Of a stretch of DNA of 64,000 bases, positions 1 to 8,502 are shown piece by piece (the stretch's first letter is position 1; the number at the start of each line of letters is the position of its first letter). The stretch comes from Halonatronum saccharophilum DSM 13868 (GTDB lineage Bacteria > Bacillota > Halanaerobiia > Halobacteroidales > Halobacteroidaceae). The stretch spans positions 252,720-316,719 of the forward strand of contig NZ_KI912097.1 of NCBI RefSeq assembly GCF_000517025.1, given 5' to 3'. The notes below the pieces were generated by a model, which ran no database searches, had not been told where the DNA came from, and saw nothing but the letters and a program-made list of their open reading frames with translations. The position numbers were made by a program, and so were the translations under genes.

Positions 1-609
1 AAATCCAGCACATGAAGCTGGGGTAATTGCTGCTTCAGTTCCACCAGCAATCATCAAATCAGCATCTCCACGTTTAATCAATTCAAAGGCATCACCAATT
101 GCATTTGTACCAGAAGCACATGCAGTGACTGAAGTTGTATTTGGCCCTTTGGCCCCAGTATATATAGATACCTGTCCAGCAGCCATATTAGCTATCATCA
201 TTGGAATCATAAAAGGACTAACTCTGTTTGGCCCTCTTTCTAATAATTTCTTGTGTTGTTTTTCAAAGGTTTCAACTCCACCAATACCTGAACCGATTAA
301 AGTTCCAACCCGCTTAGCATTATCTTCATTCACCTCGAATTCTGCATCTTCAAGAGCCATCTTAGATGCAACAACAGCAAACTGAGCATATCTATCCATC
401 CTTCTTGCTTCCTTACGATCTACACCGTAATTTTGTGCTTTAAAATCTTTAACCTCAGCTGCAACTTTAGTCTTATATTCACTTGCATCAAAGTGGGTAA
501 TAGTATCAACACCTGAAACTCCATTGATTAACGATGACCAATACTCTTCTATTCCAATTCCAACTGGAGAAATTACTCCCATACCAGTTACAACAACACG
601 ATTATTCAT
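1..609 (-). CDS. fabF: 3-oxoacyl-ACP synthase II, FabF (5' part, cut by window edge)
   Basis: Condenses malonyl-ACP with acyl-ACP in the elongation step of type II fatty acid synthesis (cytosol). The first 203 codons are present; the rest lies beyond the left edge. The start ATG (609-607) follows a GGAGG ribosome site and the protein opens MNNRVVVTGMGVISPVG, the usual FabF opening. The active-site cysteine is Cys164, in TACASGTN (codon at 118-120), matching the family position. The two catalytic histidines would lie outside the window. The start overlaps the stop of the upstream fabK-like gene by 8 bp, so it is the last visible gene of the fapR-fab operon. Confidence 0.95.
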   Translation of the reverse strand, partial: MNNRVVVTGMGVISPVGIGIEEYWSSLINGVSGVDTITHFDASEYKTKVAAEVKDFKAQNYGVDRKEARRMDRYAQFAVVASKMALEDAEFEVNEDNAKRVGTLIGSGIGGVETFEKQHKKLLERGPNRVSPFMIPMMIANMAAGQVSIYTGAKGPNTTSVTACASGTNAIGDAFELIKRGDADLMIAGGTEAAITPASCAGF

Positions 610-1570
610 TTGTTTTCCCTCCTAAATACTTCTTAGCATCACTTAATAAGTCACTTATTATCTCCTTTACAGGCAAAACTTTATCAATTAAATGAGCTCT
701 TTCCCCTGCAAAAACAAGACCACCCTCCATATCTCCTTCTTGAGCTTGGATTAAGGATTTCATAATGCAGAAACTATGTGAACACTTCTTTAAACATAAA
801 TAATCACAACTTTTTCCTGTATCAACCTCACTAGCTGTCAACCTATCAAAGAAAGGATTTCTTAGCGCCCTTCCTGGTAAGCCTACTGGACTATCGATCA
901 AAACACTATCTTCTTTTGTGGCATTTATGTACACTTCTTTAAAGGAATCATCTACCTCACACTCTTTACTAGCAACAAATCTTGATCCCATTTGAACTCC
1001 ATCGGCCCCCATTTTTAATACCTCAGCAATATCTTCACCATTAATGATTCCACCAGCGGCAATTACCGGTATTTTTACTGCCTTGACAATGTTTTTAACT
1101 AAAGACTTCATAGGCTTGTCAGTTCCTAAGTGTCCTCCTGCTTCTTTACCTTCTACAACAATAGCAGAAGCACCCATCTTTTCAGATATTTTGGCTAACT
1201 TCACCGAAGATACTATGGGTACTACCTCTATACCACTCTCTTTTCCCATAGTAAATAAGTCTCTAGAAAATCCAGCACCTGCTACAATTAGATCTATACC
1301 TTCACTTATAGCTGCATTAGCTAACTCTTTAAATTCACTAATTGCAACCATAATATTTACTCCAATAATGCCTTTAGACATACTCCTAGCACGCCTAATT
1401 TCTTCTTTTAACTCTTCAACCTTCAACCCCGAACCTGCTATTAATCCAATAGCACCTTCATTAGCAACTGCTGCAGCTAATGGTGCAGTGGATACCTTAA
1501 CAGCCATTCCACCTTGGATAATAGGAACCTTAGCGACTAATTTCCCAATCTTTAACTTTGGTATATTCAA
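602..1570 (-). CDS. FMN-dependent FabK/nitronate-monooxygenase-like oxidoreductase
   Basis: 322-aa TIM-barrel flavoprotein of the FabK/2-nitropropane dioxygenase family. Visible family motifs are IIQGGMAVKVS at the N terminus, VVEGKEAGGHLG and GADGVQMGSRF (phosphate/FMN loop). It differs from the true FabK in this operon by a cysteine-rich segment near residue 255 (C-x3-C-x3-C-x4-C), seen in clostridial YrpB-like proteins and of unknown role. It starts at a TTG (1570-1568) preceded by GGAGG at 7 nt. It sits between acpP and fabF and overlaps fabF, so it is translationally coupled to fatty-acid synthesis. It could be a second enoyl-ACP reductase or a nitronate/other flavin oxidoreductase; the sequence does not decide this. 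Confidence 0.8.
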   Translation of the reverse strand: MNIPKLKIGKLVAKVPIIQGGMAVKVSTAPLAAAVANEGAIGLIAGSGLKVEELKEEIRRARSMSKGIIGVNIMVAISEFKELANAAISEGIDLIVAGAGFSRDLFTMGKESGIEVVPIVSSVKLAKISEKMGASAIVVEGKEAGGHLGTDKPMKSLVKNIVKAVKIPVIAAGGIINGEDIAEVLKMGADGVQMGSRFVASKECEVDDSFKEVYINATKEDSVLIDSPVGLPGRALRNPFFDRLTASEVDTGKSCDYLCLKKCSHSFCIMKSLIQAQEGDMEGGLVFAGERAHLIDKVLPVKEIISDLLSDAKKYLGGKTNE

Positions 1571-1617
1571 GATTATTCCTCCAATTTATAATATTATATA
1601 ATAACTATTGCTTAAAG

Positions 1618-1641
1618 CCCCGTTTATCTAGATAAACGGGG
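1618..1641. other. 24-bp perfect palindrome between acpP and fabK-like gene
   Basis: Arms CCCCGTTTATCT and its exact reverse complement meet with no spacer. It lies 17 bp past the acpP stop on the transcribed (minus) strand. It is not followed by a U-run, so it looks more like an mRNA-stabilising or processing hairpin than a full terminator. It could set acpP transcript levels above those of fabK-like/fabF. Confidence 0.6.
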
Positions 1642-1657
1642 ACAAATTTAATAAGAA

Positions 1658-1888
1658 TTATAAAGCATTTTCAATATAATCTACAGCATCTTGTACTGTC
1701 TCGATATCTTCAGCATCTTCATCAGGAATTTCAATATCAAACTCCTCTTCAAAGGCCATAACAACCTCAACGATATCTAAAGAGTCAGCACCTAAATCAT
1801 CAATAAATGAAGCCTCTAGAGTTACTTCATCAGCATCTACACCCAACTCAGCAACTACAATATCCTTAACTGTTTCAAAAACGTCCAT
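1658..1888 (-). CDS. acpP: Acyl carrier protein
   Basis: Carries growing acyl chains on a 4'-phosphopantetheine arm. 76 aa, very acidic, with the canonical GADSLDIVE motif; the Ser in DSL is the attachment site, followed by the acidic recognition helix. The start is placed at ATG 1888-1886 because the in-frame GTG nine bases upstream lies inside the GGGAGGTG ribosome site; this gives the usual ACP length. It lies downstream of fabG, separated by a 130-bp gap that holds an inverted-repeat element, and upstream of the fabK-like gene with a perfect palindrome in between. Confidence 0.97.
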   Translation of the reverse strand: MDVFETVKDIVVAELGVDADEVTLEASFIDDLGADSLDIVEVVMAFEEEFDIEIPDEDAEDIETVQDAVDYIENAL

Positions 1889-1920
1889 TCTATTCACCTC
1901 CCTTCAAATGATTTAGTTTA

Positions 1921-2024
1921 TAATTGACAATTGATAATTGATAGTTAAGGAGCAAAAACTTAAAAATATAAACCTTATTATATTAGTTTTTAACTATAAA
2001 TTTTCAATTAACAACTTTCAACTG
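1921..2024. repeat. Heptad-armed inverted repeat (AATTGAT type)
   Basis: Fills the acpP-fabG gap. The left arm is a run of 7-bp units of the type AATTGAC/AATTGAT; the right arm holds the inverse units (CAATTAA, CAACTTT), around a core containing CTTAAAAATATAAACC. The architecture matches the GTAATGA-type elements elsewhere in the window, but the heptad sequence is different. Confidence 0.55.
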
Positions 2025-2026
2025 TT

Positions 2027-2776
2027 TTACATTACCATTCCACCATCAACTCTAATTACTTCACCAGTAATATATCTTGCTTCATCACTGGCTAAGAATA
2101 GAGTTAAATCAGCTATATCTTCAGGCTGACCAAACTCACCCATAGGTATTACAGCCAACATCTGTTCTACTACCTTATCAGATAATTCATCAGTCATAGC
2201 AGTTTCAATAAATCCTGGTGCAATTGCATTTACTGTTATACCACGAGTAGCCATCTCTTTAGCAACCGATTTAGTAAAACCAATTAGACCTGCTTTAGAA
2301 GCTGCATAATTAGCTTGACCAGCATTACCCATTAGACCTACTACTGATGATATATTTATTATTCTACCGCTTCTTTGCTTCATCATAGTCCTTGTTACAC
2401 CTTTAGTAGCATTAAATGCACCCTTAAGATTAACATTCATAACAGCATCCCAATCTTCTTCCTTCATCCTCATTAACAATCCATCTTTAGTAATACCTGC
2501 ATTGTTAACTAAGATATCGATCCTTCCAAACTCCCCTTTAACCTCTTTAACCATAGCTTTAACTTGATCTATTTTAGTTACATCAGCTTCTATTGCTATA
2601 GCCTCTCCACCAAGATCTTCAATCTCTTTTACTACCTCTTGAGCACCTTGGGCTTCTCCATCAAAAGGGTAGTTTATAATTAATTTAGCTCCCTCTTTGG
2701 ATAACTTTAAAGCAACCTCTTTACCAATACCACGTGAACTACCTGTAACAATAGCAACCTTATCCTTTAATCTCAT
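2027..2776 (-). CDS. fabG: 3-oxoacyl-ACP reductase FabG
   Basis: NADPH-dependent reduction of 3-ketoacyl-ACP. 249-aa classical short-chain dehydrogenase: cofactor motif TGSSRGIG near residue 12, NNAG near residue 90, catalytic Ser in NISSVVG, and the YAASK Tyr/Lys pair near residues 155-159. The C terminus YITGEVIRVDGGMVM is typical of FabG. ATG start with AAGGAG ribosome site. Inside the fab operon between fabD and acpP. Confidence 0.97.
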   Translation of the reverse strand: MRLKDKVAIVTGSSRGIGKEVALKLSKEGAKLIINYPFDGEAQGAQEVVKEIEDLGGEAIAIEADVTKIDQVKAMVKEVKGEFGRIDILVNNAGITKDGLLMRMKEEDWDAVMNVNLKGAFNATKGVTRTMMKQRSGRIINISSVVGLMGNAGQANYAASKAGLIGFTKSVAKEMATRGITVNAIAPGFIETAMTDELSDKVVEQMLAVIPMGEFGQPEDIADLTLFLASDEARYITGEVIRVDGGMVM

Positions 2777-2839
2777 CTTCTCACTCCTTCAAAAGAAACA
2801 TAATAATATTTTACCAAATAAAGATTTTTTTATAACAAT

Positions 2840-3772
2840 TTATTTTATCTTTTTCAAGACTTTATTTAAAGACCTTAAATCCTCAACATTAAAAGCTTTC
2901 ACCTTACGATCTATCCTTCTCATGAATCCTTTTAAAACTCTACCCGGGCCAACTTCAATAAATGTATCTACACCATCATCGATCATAGCCCTAATAGACT
3001 CCTCCCATCTAACAGACCCACTAATCTGCTCGATTAAAGCCTCTTTTAATCTATTACTGTCAGTTGTAAACTCACCATCAACATTGGTCACAACAGAAAC
3101 TTTAGCATCTTTAAAGTCTATCTTATCTAATTGAGGGGCCAACTTCTTAGCAGCAGCTTCCATTAAACTAGAATGAAAAGGTCCACTTACAGATAAGAGT
3201 ATAGCTTTCTTTGCTCCCTTATCTTTAGCTATCTCTACTGCCTTCTCCACGCCCTTCTTCTCGCCAGAGATTACTATCTGCCCTGGACAGTTAAAGTTTG
3301 CAGGCTCAACAACGCCCTCACCACTTGCTTCTTGACACACTTCTTTAACTTCCTCAGCACTTAAACCAATAATTGCAGCCATAGTACCTTTACCAGAAGG
3401 ATCGGCAGCAGCCATTAACTGACCACGCTTTCTTACTAACTTAACCCCATCAACAAAATCTAATACTCCAGCACCTACTAAAGCCGAATATTCTCCCAAA
3501 CTATGTCCAGCAACAACATCTGCTTCTATTCCCTTATCTAATAAAAGCCTATAAACCGCTGTACTTAATGTCAAGATAGCAGGCTGAGTGTTCTCTGTCT
3601 CCTTTAGATCCTCCTTTGGCCCCTTAAAAGCCAATTTCCTTACATCTATATCTAAAGCTTCATTTGCTTCTTTAAAAGTATCTTCTACAATCTTAAACTC
3701 CTTAGCCAACTCTTCTCCCATACCTACATATTGAGATCCTTGACCAGGAAAGATAAAAGCTGTCTTTCCCAT
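2840..3772 (-). CDS. fabD: Malonyl-CoA:ACP transacylase FabD
   Basis: Loads malonyl groups onto ACP. 310 aa, opens with KTAFIFPGQGSQYVGMG and has the nucleophile motif GHSLGEY (Ser91). The partner His lies in GPFHSSLM near residue 200. Length and motifs are normal for the family. ATG with a GAGGAGGGG ribosome site, 18 bp after fabK, so co-transcribed with it. Confidence 0.97.
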   Translation of the reverse strand: MGKTAFIFPGQGSQYVGMGEELAKEFKIVEDTFKEANEALDIDVRKLAFKGPKEDLKETENTQPAILTLSTAVYRLLLDKGIEADVVAGHSLGEYSALVGAGVLDFVDGVKLVRKRGQLMAAADPSGKGTMAAIIGLSAEEVKEVCQEASGEGVVEPANFNCPGQIVISGEKKGVEKAVEIAKDKGAKKAILLSVSGPFHSSLMEAAAKKLAPQLDKIDFKDAKVSVVTNVDGEFTTDSNRLKEALIEQISGSVRWEESIRAMIDDGVDTFIEVGPGRVLKGFMRRIDRKVKAFNVEDLRSLNKVLKKIK

Positions 3773-3789
3773 CTTATCCCCTCCTCAAC

Positions 3790-4734
3790 TTAAATAATAC
3801 TTTGACAGATATTCTTCATTACATCTTCTGCACTAGCCATAATATCATTAATAATCTCTGAAGCCGATTCTATCTTATTAACCATTCCAGCTACCTGTCC
3901 AGCCATAACTGTACCCTCAACCACATCACCATCAATAACAGCCCTTTGTAATCTACCAATTCCTAACTCCTCAATCTTCTCTTTAGGAGCCCCTTCTTTT
4001 TCTAGTTTATCTATCTTCCTTGTTAACTTATTCTTCAGATTTCTTACAGGGTGTCCAGTAGATCGAGCAGTTACTATGGCATCTCTATCTTTAGCCTTGA
4101 TAACAGCTTTCTTATAGTTCTTATGAGCTATACATTCCTGAGCACAGATGAAACGCGTCCCAATTTGTGCTCCCACTGCACCTAGTGATAATGCTGCAGC
4201 TAAACCTCTACCATCAGCAACGCCTCCAGCTGCAATTACTGGAATATCAACAGCATCTACAATTTGAGGTATCAAAGGCATTGTAGTTAATTGACCAATA
4301 TGTCCTCCTGCTTCATTACCTTCTGCAATTATAGCATCTACATCAAGGCGCGCCATCCTTTTAGCCAAAGCCACTGAAGGAACAACTGGGATTATCTTTG
4401 CTCCAATCTCTTTAAGCCTCTCAATATACTTTCCAGGATTTCCAGCTCCAGTCGTCACTACAGGAACCTTCTCCTCTATTACAACCTCCATAACTTCATC
4501 TACAAAAGGTGATAATAACATTACATTTACCCCAAAAGGTTTATCAGTCTCTGCTTTAACCTTTTTTATCTCTTCCCTTACTATATCTGCTGGGGCATTA
4601 CCTGCCCCTATAATTCCCAATCCTCCAGCTTTTGATACAGCAGCAGCCAATTCACCTGTAGCAATCCAGGCCATACCACCTTGAATAATCGGATAATCTA
4701 TACCTAATAATTCGCATAATTTAGTTTTAATCAT
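3790..4734 (-). CDS. fabK: Enoyl-ACP reductase II FabK (FMN)
   Basis: 314-aa FMN-dependent enoyl-ACP reductase that completes each elongation cycle. Motifs: DYPIIQGGMAWIATGELAAAV at the N terminus, VDAIIAEGNEAGGHIG mid-protein, VIAAGGVADGRG and GAVGAQIGTRF for FMN phosphate binding. It lacks the Cys-rich segment of its paralogue at 602-1570. It lies between fabH and fabD, the classic FabK position in Firmicutes fab operons. A FabI-type enzyme is also encoded at 28390-29163, so enoyl reduction appears redundant. Confidence 0.93.
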   Translation of the reverse strand: MIKTKLCELLGIDYPIIQGGMAWIATGELAAAVSKAGGLGIIGAGNAPADIVREEIKKVKAETDKPFGVNVMLLSPFVDEVMEVVIEEKVPVVTTGAGNPGKYIERLKEIGAKIIPVVPSVALAKRMARLDVDAIIAEGNEAGGHIGQLTTMPLIPQIVDAVDIPVIAAGGVADGRGLAAALSLGAVGAQIGTRFICAQECIAHKNYKKAVIKAKDRDAIVTARSTGHPVRNLKNKLTRKIDKLEKEGAPKEKIEELGIGRLQRAVIDGDVVEGTVMAGQVAGMVNKIESASEIINDIMASAEDVMKNICQSII

Positions 4735-4748
4735 CTTCTACTTCCCCC

Positions 4749-5744
4749 TTAAGACCATTCTATAACTGTAGCTCCCCAAGTCAAACCAGCACCAAAACCA
4801 ACTAGAACAACAATATCTCCTTCTTTTATATCTCCTGACTTAACTGCTCCATCTAAAGCTAAAGGTATGGAAGCAGCCGAGGTATTTCCGTATTTGTCAA
4901 GATTCACATAAACCTGTTCCTTCTGTAAATCTAACCTCTTTGCTGCAGCATCAATAATTCTGATATTTGCCTGATGAGGCACTAAATAATCTATATCACT
5001 ATCATCTAAGCCAGCAATTTCTAAGGCTTCATTAGCTGCTCTTCCTAATATTCTAACGGCAAACTTAAAGACAGGATTACCTTCCATCTCTATATAATGA
5101 AGACCTTCATCGATTATACTCTGAGAGAGAGGGTTCTTAGAACCTCCTCCTTCCACCTTCAACACTTGGCTTTGGGCTCCATCAGCCCCTAATAAATTAG
5201 AGAGGATACCTCCCTTTTCAGTTGGAGTCAAGACTGCTGCTCCTGCTCCATCACCAAACAATATACAGGTAGAACGATCTTCCCAATCTATTATCTTAGA
5301 TAAAGTCTCAGCCCCTATAACCAAAATGTTATCATAAGCTCCAGTTTCGATATATTGAGTTGCAACTGAAACCCCATAAACAAAACCTGTACAAGCTGCT
5401 GCAAGATCAAAAGCTGGAACACCTTTAGCTCCTAACTTGTCTTGAACTATACAAGCAGTCGAGGGAAACGCAAGATGATCAGGAGTTGCTGTAGCAACAA
5501 GTATTAAATCTAAATCTTGAGCTTTTAAACCTGCATCTGCTAGGGCCAACTTTGCTGCCTCATATGCTAAATCAGAGGTGCTCATCCCCTCCTCAACAAC
5601 TCTACGTTCTTTAATCCCTGTCCTTGTTGTTATCCATTCATCATTAGTATCTACCATATCTTCTAGATCAGAATTGCTTAATACCTTCTCAGGCACAAAA
5701 GAACCAACACCTGCAACCTTAGCCTTTCTTACTTCACTTCTCAT
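4749..5744 (-). CDS. fabH: 3-oxoacyl-ACP synthase III FabH
   Basis: Initiates fatty acid synthesis by condensing an acyl-CoA primer with malonyl-ACP. 331 aa. The catalytic triad is visible: Cys118 in AAACTGFVYG, His in PHQANIRI (about 257), Asn in YGNTSAAS (about 287). ATG 5744-5742 lies two bases after the plsX stop; the ribosome site (GGAAGG) is slightly distant, consistent with coupling to plsX translation. Confidence 0.96.
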   Translation of the reverse strand: MRSEVRKAKVAGVGSFVPEKVLSNSDLEDMVDTNDEWITTRTGIKERRVVEEGMSTSDLAYEAAKLALADAGLKAQDLDLILVATATPDHLAFPSTACIVQDKLGAKGVPAFDLAAACTGFVYGVSVATQYIETGAYDNILVIGAETLSKIIDWEDRSTCILFGDGAGAAVLTPTEKGGILSNLLGADGAQSQVLKVEGGGSKNPLSQSIIDEGLHYIEMEGNPVFKFAVRILGRAANEALEIAGLDDSDIDYLVPHQANIRIIDAAAKRLDLQKEQVYVNLDKYGNTSAASIPLALDGAVKSGDIKEGDIVVLVGFGAGLTWGATVIEWS

Positions 5745-5746
5745 AG

Positions 5747-6748
5747 CTATCCATCATTCCTTCCACCAATATTGGCTTTAGTTAGATTAATTAAATCAGC
5801 ATCTATAGCTTTTTGCGCATTCTTAATAGCATTTTTGATAGCTTTTGCATTTGAACTTCCATGGCTTATTATCGTTACACCATCAATTCCTAAAAGTGGC
5901 GCCCCACCATATTCGGTATAATCCATCTTCTTAGCTACCCTTTTAAAGGCAGGCTTTAATAAAAGCCCTCCTAATTTACCGAGCCAATTTGCCTTTATCT
6001 CTCTTTTTATAATCTTAAATAAGGCATCTGCTAAGCCTTCTGTCGTTTTCAAAACTACATTTCCTACAAATCCATCACATAATATAATATCAAATTCCCC
6101 AGTAAATATATCTCTTCCTTCAGCATTACCAACAAAATTAATATCCTCAATCTTTTTTAGAATTTTATGTACTTCCTTAGTTAGTTCATTTCCTTTTTTC
6201 TCCTCTTCGCCAACGCTCAAAAGACCCAATTTAGGGTTCTTTTTACCGAGAAGTTCTGATGCATAAATATGAGCCATTAGTGCATGTTGAACCATATGCT
6301 CCGGCTTACTATCTACGTTGGCCCCTGCATCTAAAACAAGAGTCTCTCCCTTTAATGTGGGAAATACAGTTGCTATTGCAGGTCTAGCTACACCCTTTAT
6401 TCTACCAATTTTCAATAAAGCACTAGCCATCACAGCACCAGTACTTCCAGCAGATACAAAGGCATCTGCCTCTCCTTTTTTAACCAACTTAGACCCTACT
6501 ACAATAGATGAATCCTTCTTCTTTCTTAAAGCACGAGCTGGAGACTCATCCATACCGATAATTTCAGAAGCATGAACAACCTCTATCTTTCCTTCTTCAT
6601 AAGAGTATTTTTCCAACTCTTTATTAACCTTATCTTCTTGTCCTACAAGGATAATCCTTCCATCAATATCTCCACTAGCTTCTATAGCACCTTTAACAAT
6701 CTCATACGGGGCATGATCCCCTCCCATTGCGTCTACTACAATTTTCAC
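5747..6748 (-). CDS. plsX: Phosphate acyltransferase PlsX
   Basis: Converts acyl-ACP to acyl-phosphate, the donor for phosphatidic acid synthesis. 333 aa with the signature VKIVVDAMGGDHAP at the N terminus, and LVLDAGANVDSKPEH and GASxxG-type motifs typical of PlsX. The start is set to GTG 6748-6746, which is 9 nt after GAGGAGG and gives the family's usual N terminus; the longer open frame (to 6784) runs into fapR and has no family support. Directly downstream of fapR as in Bacillus. Confidence 0.95.
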   Translation of the reverse strand: MKIVVDAMGGDHAPYEIVKGAIEASGDIDGRIILVGQEDKVNKELEKYSYEEGKIEVVHASEIIGMDESPARALRKKKDSSIVVGSKLVKKGEADAFVSAGSTGAVMASALLKIGRIKGVARPAIATVFPTLKGETLVLDAGANVDSKPEHMVQHALMAHIYASELLGKKNPKLGLLSVGEEEKKGNELTKEVHKILKKIEDINFVGNAEGRDIFTGEFDIILCDGFVGNVVLKTTEGLADALFKIIKREIKANWLGKLGGLLLKPAFKRVAKKMDYTEYGGAPLLGIDGVTIISHGSSNAKAIKNAIKNAQKAIDADLINLTKANIGGRNDG

Positions 6749-6752
6749 CTGT

Positions 6753-7331
6753 CTAAACCTCCTCAATTCCATTATCAGCCTCAACTGAGAAGACTATGAA
6801 CTCTCCACTAAAGACTAACTCTCCTTTAACTTTAGTCTCTACTCTTACACAGAACTTATTCCCTTTTTTATTCTCAACTTTAGCCTTTGCTATCAATCTT
6901 TCTCCTAAATAAACCGGTCTATTATAACGAATCTTAGCAGATCCAGTCAAAGCTACATCAGTATCTATGATTGCTACTGCTAAAGAGTTAGCTTGAGCAA
7001 ATATATGGTGTCCCCTCACAACCTTACTTTTCTCTAAAAGCAATTCTTTAGACGTCTCCATAATAGAAATTCCTGCTTTGTCGAGGTTAATATCTACCAA
7101 TTCACCAATCACCTCTTCACTTTGAACTGACTTCAATTGATCGTTGGCCCGTTTTGCTACTGTTTTAATTCTCTTTCTAACTTCTGGAATCCCCAACTCC
7201 ATCCTATCTAAACGAATAGTTTGAATGCTAACATCAAATATCTCCGCTAACTCTTTATCGATAAAGAAAGGGTTCTCTTTTAGCTTTTCTTGTAAAAGTT
7301 TTTGCCTTTCTAACTTACTTATTTTTTTCAT
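6753..7331 (-). CDS. fapR: Fatty acid/phospholipid regulator FapR
   Basis: Malonyl-CoA-responsive repressor of fatty-acid genes. 192 aa with an N-terminal DeoR-like helix-turn-helix (residues about 5-50, DKELAEIFDVSIQTIRLDRMELGIPE) and a C-terminal hot-dog acyl-binding domain (VVRGHHIFAQANSLAVA, YLGERLIAKAKV). First gene of the plsX-fab operon. An ATG at 7331 is chosen; an in-frame TTG just upstream at 7334 is possible. The match to a FapR operator in its own promoter implies autoregulation. Confidence 0.95.
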   Translation of the reverse strand: MKKISKLERQKLLQEKLKENPFFIDKELAEIFDVSIQTIRLDRMELGIPEVRKRIKTVAKRANDQLKSVQSEEVIGELVDINLDKAGISIMETSKELLLEKSKVVRGHHIFAQANSLAVAIIDTDVALTGSAKIRYNRPVYLGERLIAKAKVENKKGNKFCVRVETKVKGELVFSGEFIVFSVEADNGIEEV

Positions 7332-7359
7332 CAACTGTAACCACCTATTAAAATCTTGT

Positions 7360-7378
7360 ATTAAGACCTGCTACTAAT
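7360..7378 (-). promoter_or_regulatory. FapR operator
   Basis: The 19-bp site ATTAAGACCTGCTACTAAT matches the known FapR box (ATTAGTACCTAGTCTTAAT read on the other strand) at nearly all flanking positions. It sits just downstream of the -10 element, about where transcription starts, so malonyl-CoA-free FapR would block initiation of the whole fab operon. Confidence 0.85.
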
Positions 7379-7392
7379 TTAACTCTACAAGT

Positions 7393-7421
7393 ATTATATA
7401 TAATTTTTTTCTTCTATGCAA
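7393..7421 (-). promoter_or_regulatory. SigA-type promoter of fapR-fab operon
   Basis: On the minus strand: -35 TTGCAT (7421-7416), 17-bp spacer, -10 TATAAT (7398-7393). The FapR box lies 14 bp downstream of the -10. Confidence 0.8.
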
Positions 7422-7503
7422 GTATTATTCTAAAAAGAAGAGGAAATTATACTTTAGTTTTAAGAAATAAGACTCAACTAAATGCTAAAAAGCGAAACGA
7501 TAT

Positions 7504-7655
7504 AGTAATAAAGCATAGCTTTATTACTGGTGATGAGTAATGGATAAAAACTTAGGAAAACAGAAAACCCTTTGTTAGCTAAGACTTATAAGAAGTTTTG
7601 AGATTTTGACTTTACTAATTACTCTTCACTCATTACCCATTACTAGCAGCACTTT
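7504..7655. repeat. GTAATGA-type heptad-armed element, copy A
   Basis: Intergenic. Begins with the stem AGTAATAAAG/CTTTATTACT, continues with heptads of the type AGTAATG, a core with CCCTTTGTTAGCTAAG, and ends with inverse heptads (CATTACC, CATTACT). Orientation is opposite to copies E and F. The outer right end has decayed. Confidence 0.85.
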
Positions 7656-7676
7656 TATATTTCACTTTCCAAAAAA

Positions 7677-7710
7677 CAAAAGAGAAGGCGAATATTCGCC
7701 TTCTCTTTTG
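7677..7710 (-). terminator. Intrinsic terminator after rpmF
   Basis: Perfect 34-bp palindrome (half CAAAAGAGAAGGCGAAT) directly after the rpmF stop, followed on the minus strand by TTTTTTGG. Confidence 0.9.
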
Positions 7711-7717
7711 TATATAA

Positions 7718-7885
7718 TTACTTTACTTTTCTACCTTTGTAAAATCCACACTCAGGACATACACGGTGTGACAATTTTGCCTCACTACATTGAGGACATT
7801 CAACTAAATTTGGAGCACTTAACTTCCAATGAGTTCTTCTCTTTCTCTTACGAGTTTTTGAGGTTCTTCGCTTAGGTACAGCCAT
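7718..7885 (-). CDS. rpmF: 50S ribosomal protein L32
   Basis: 55 aa: [20 protein letters not shown] start, then four zinc-ribbon cysteines (Cys30, 33, 43, 46) in CPQC and CPEC. These sequences are diagnostic of L32. ATG 7885-7883 with GGAGGTGTTTTTG upstream. It follows yceD by 63 bp, the conserved yceD-rpmF pair of most bacteria, and ends in a strong terminator. Confidence 0.97.
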   Translation of the reverse strand: MAVPKRRTSKTRKRKRRTHWKLSAPNLVECPQCSEAKLSHRVCPECGFYKGRKVK

Positions 7886-7948
7886 CAAAAACACCTCCTT
7901 TATCTATTACATCTCAAGTTATATATTAGTTCAATAACTGGCTTAACT

Positions 7949-8428
7949 TCAATCTTGATTCAATAATTTCTCTAGATCAGCAAGTCTTGGGTCAACCTTG
8001 TGCATAATACATTTACACTCTTCTTTGTTCAAGTTCTTTCCACAACTTGGACACAAACCTTCACACTCTTCATCGCAGACAAATTTCATAGGTAAATTCA
8101 ATCTGATATGGTGCAAAAGTTCATTTTTAAAGTCAATCTGATCTTTTTCAACCTCTTCTTTAGAAATTTCAAAATCAAAATCAAATTTCATAGGCATTTC
8201 AAATTCATCCAAACACCTAGTACAAGGTAATCTAAGCAAGATATCAACTTTCCCCATAACTATATAAGTTTTTTCATCATTAACTACAGTTAAGTTTATC
8301 TTAATTTCTCGAGGAAAAGAGACCTGCTCACCATGAATAGTTATACTTTCTAATTCAACAGAAAATTCTTCACTCATAGTTCCACCAAAGACATCTTTTA
8401 TCTTGGCAATATTTATTTTAGCTCTCAT
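7949..8428 (-). CDS. yceD: YceD/DUF177 family protein
   Basis: 159 aa, the DUF177 (YceD/YlbN) family, which is linked to 23S rRNA/large-subunit biogenesis by its constant pairing with rpmF. It carries the family's cysteine motifs: CTRCLDEF near residue 71 and a CDEECEGLCPSCGKNL cluster near the C terminus, probably metal binding. ATG with a GAGGTG ribosome site. The molecular role in this organism is inferred only from synteny. Confidence 0.9.
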   Translation of the reverse strand: MRAKINIAKIKDVFGGTMSEEFSVELESITIHGEQVSFPREIKINLTVVNDEKTYIVMGKVDILLRLPCTRCLDEFEMPMKFDFDFEISKEEVEKDQIDFKNELLHHIRLNLPMKFVCDEECEGLCPSCGKNLNKEECKCIMHKVDPRLADLEKLLNQD

Positions 8429-8502
8429 TTACTTTTCACCTCTAAGGCAACATCATTTATTATAATATAGAGAATATAGATTTGTCAAGAATTTTGTAGA
8501 AA

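Noticed and set aside
1044..1601. Long plus-strand open frame opposite the fabK-like gene
   Set aside because: Shadow of a real gene on the other strand: no ribosome site, hydrophobic low-quality translation, no family motifs. The same applies to the other open frames lying antisense to fab, flotillin, clpB and glt genes.
5747..6784. Longer start for PlsX at 6784
   Set aside because: The extension overlaps fapR, has no family similarity, and the GTG at 6748 has an ideal ribosome site.
7504..7655. CRISPR array suggested by regular short repeats
   Set aside because: The repeats are contiguous degenerate 7-mers in inverted arms, without spacers, and no cas genes are present.
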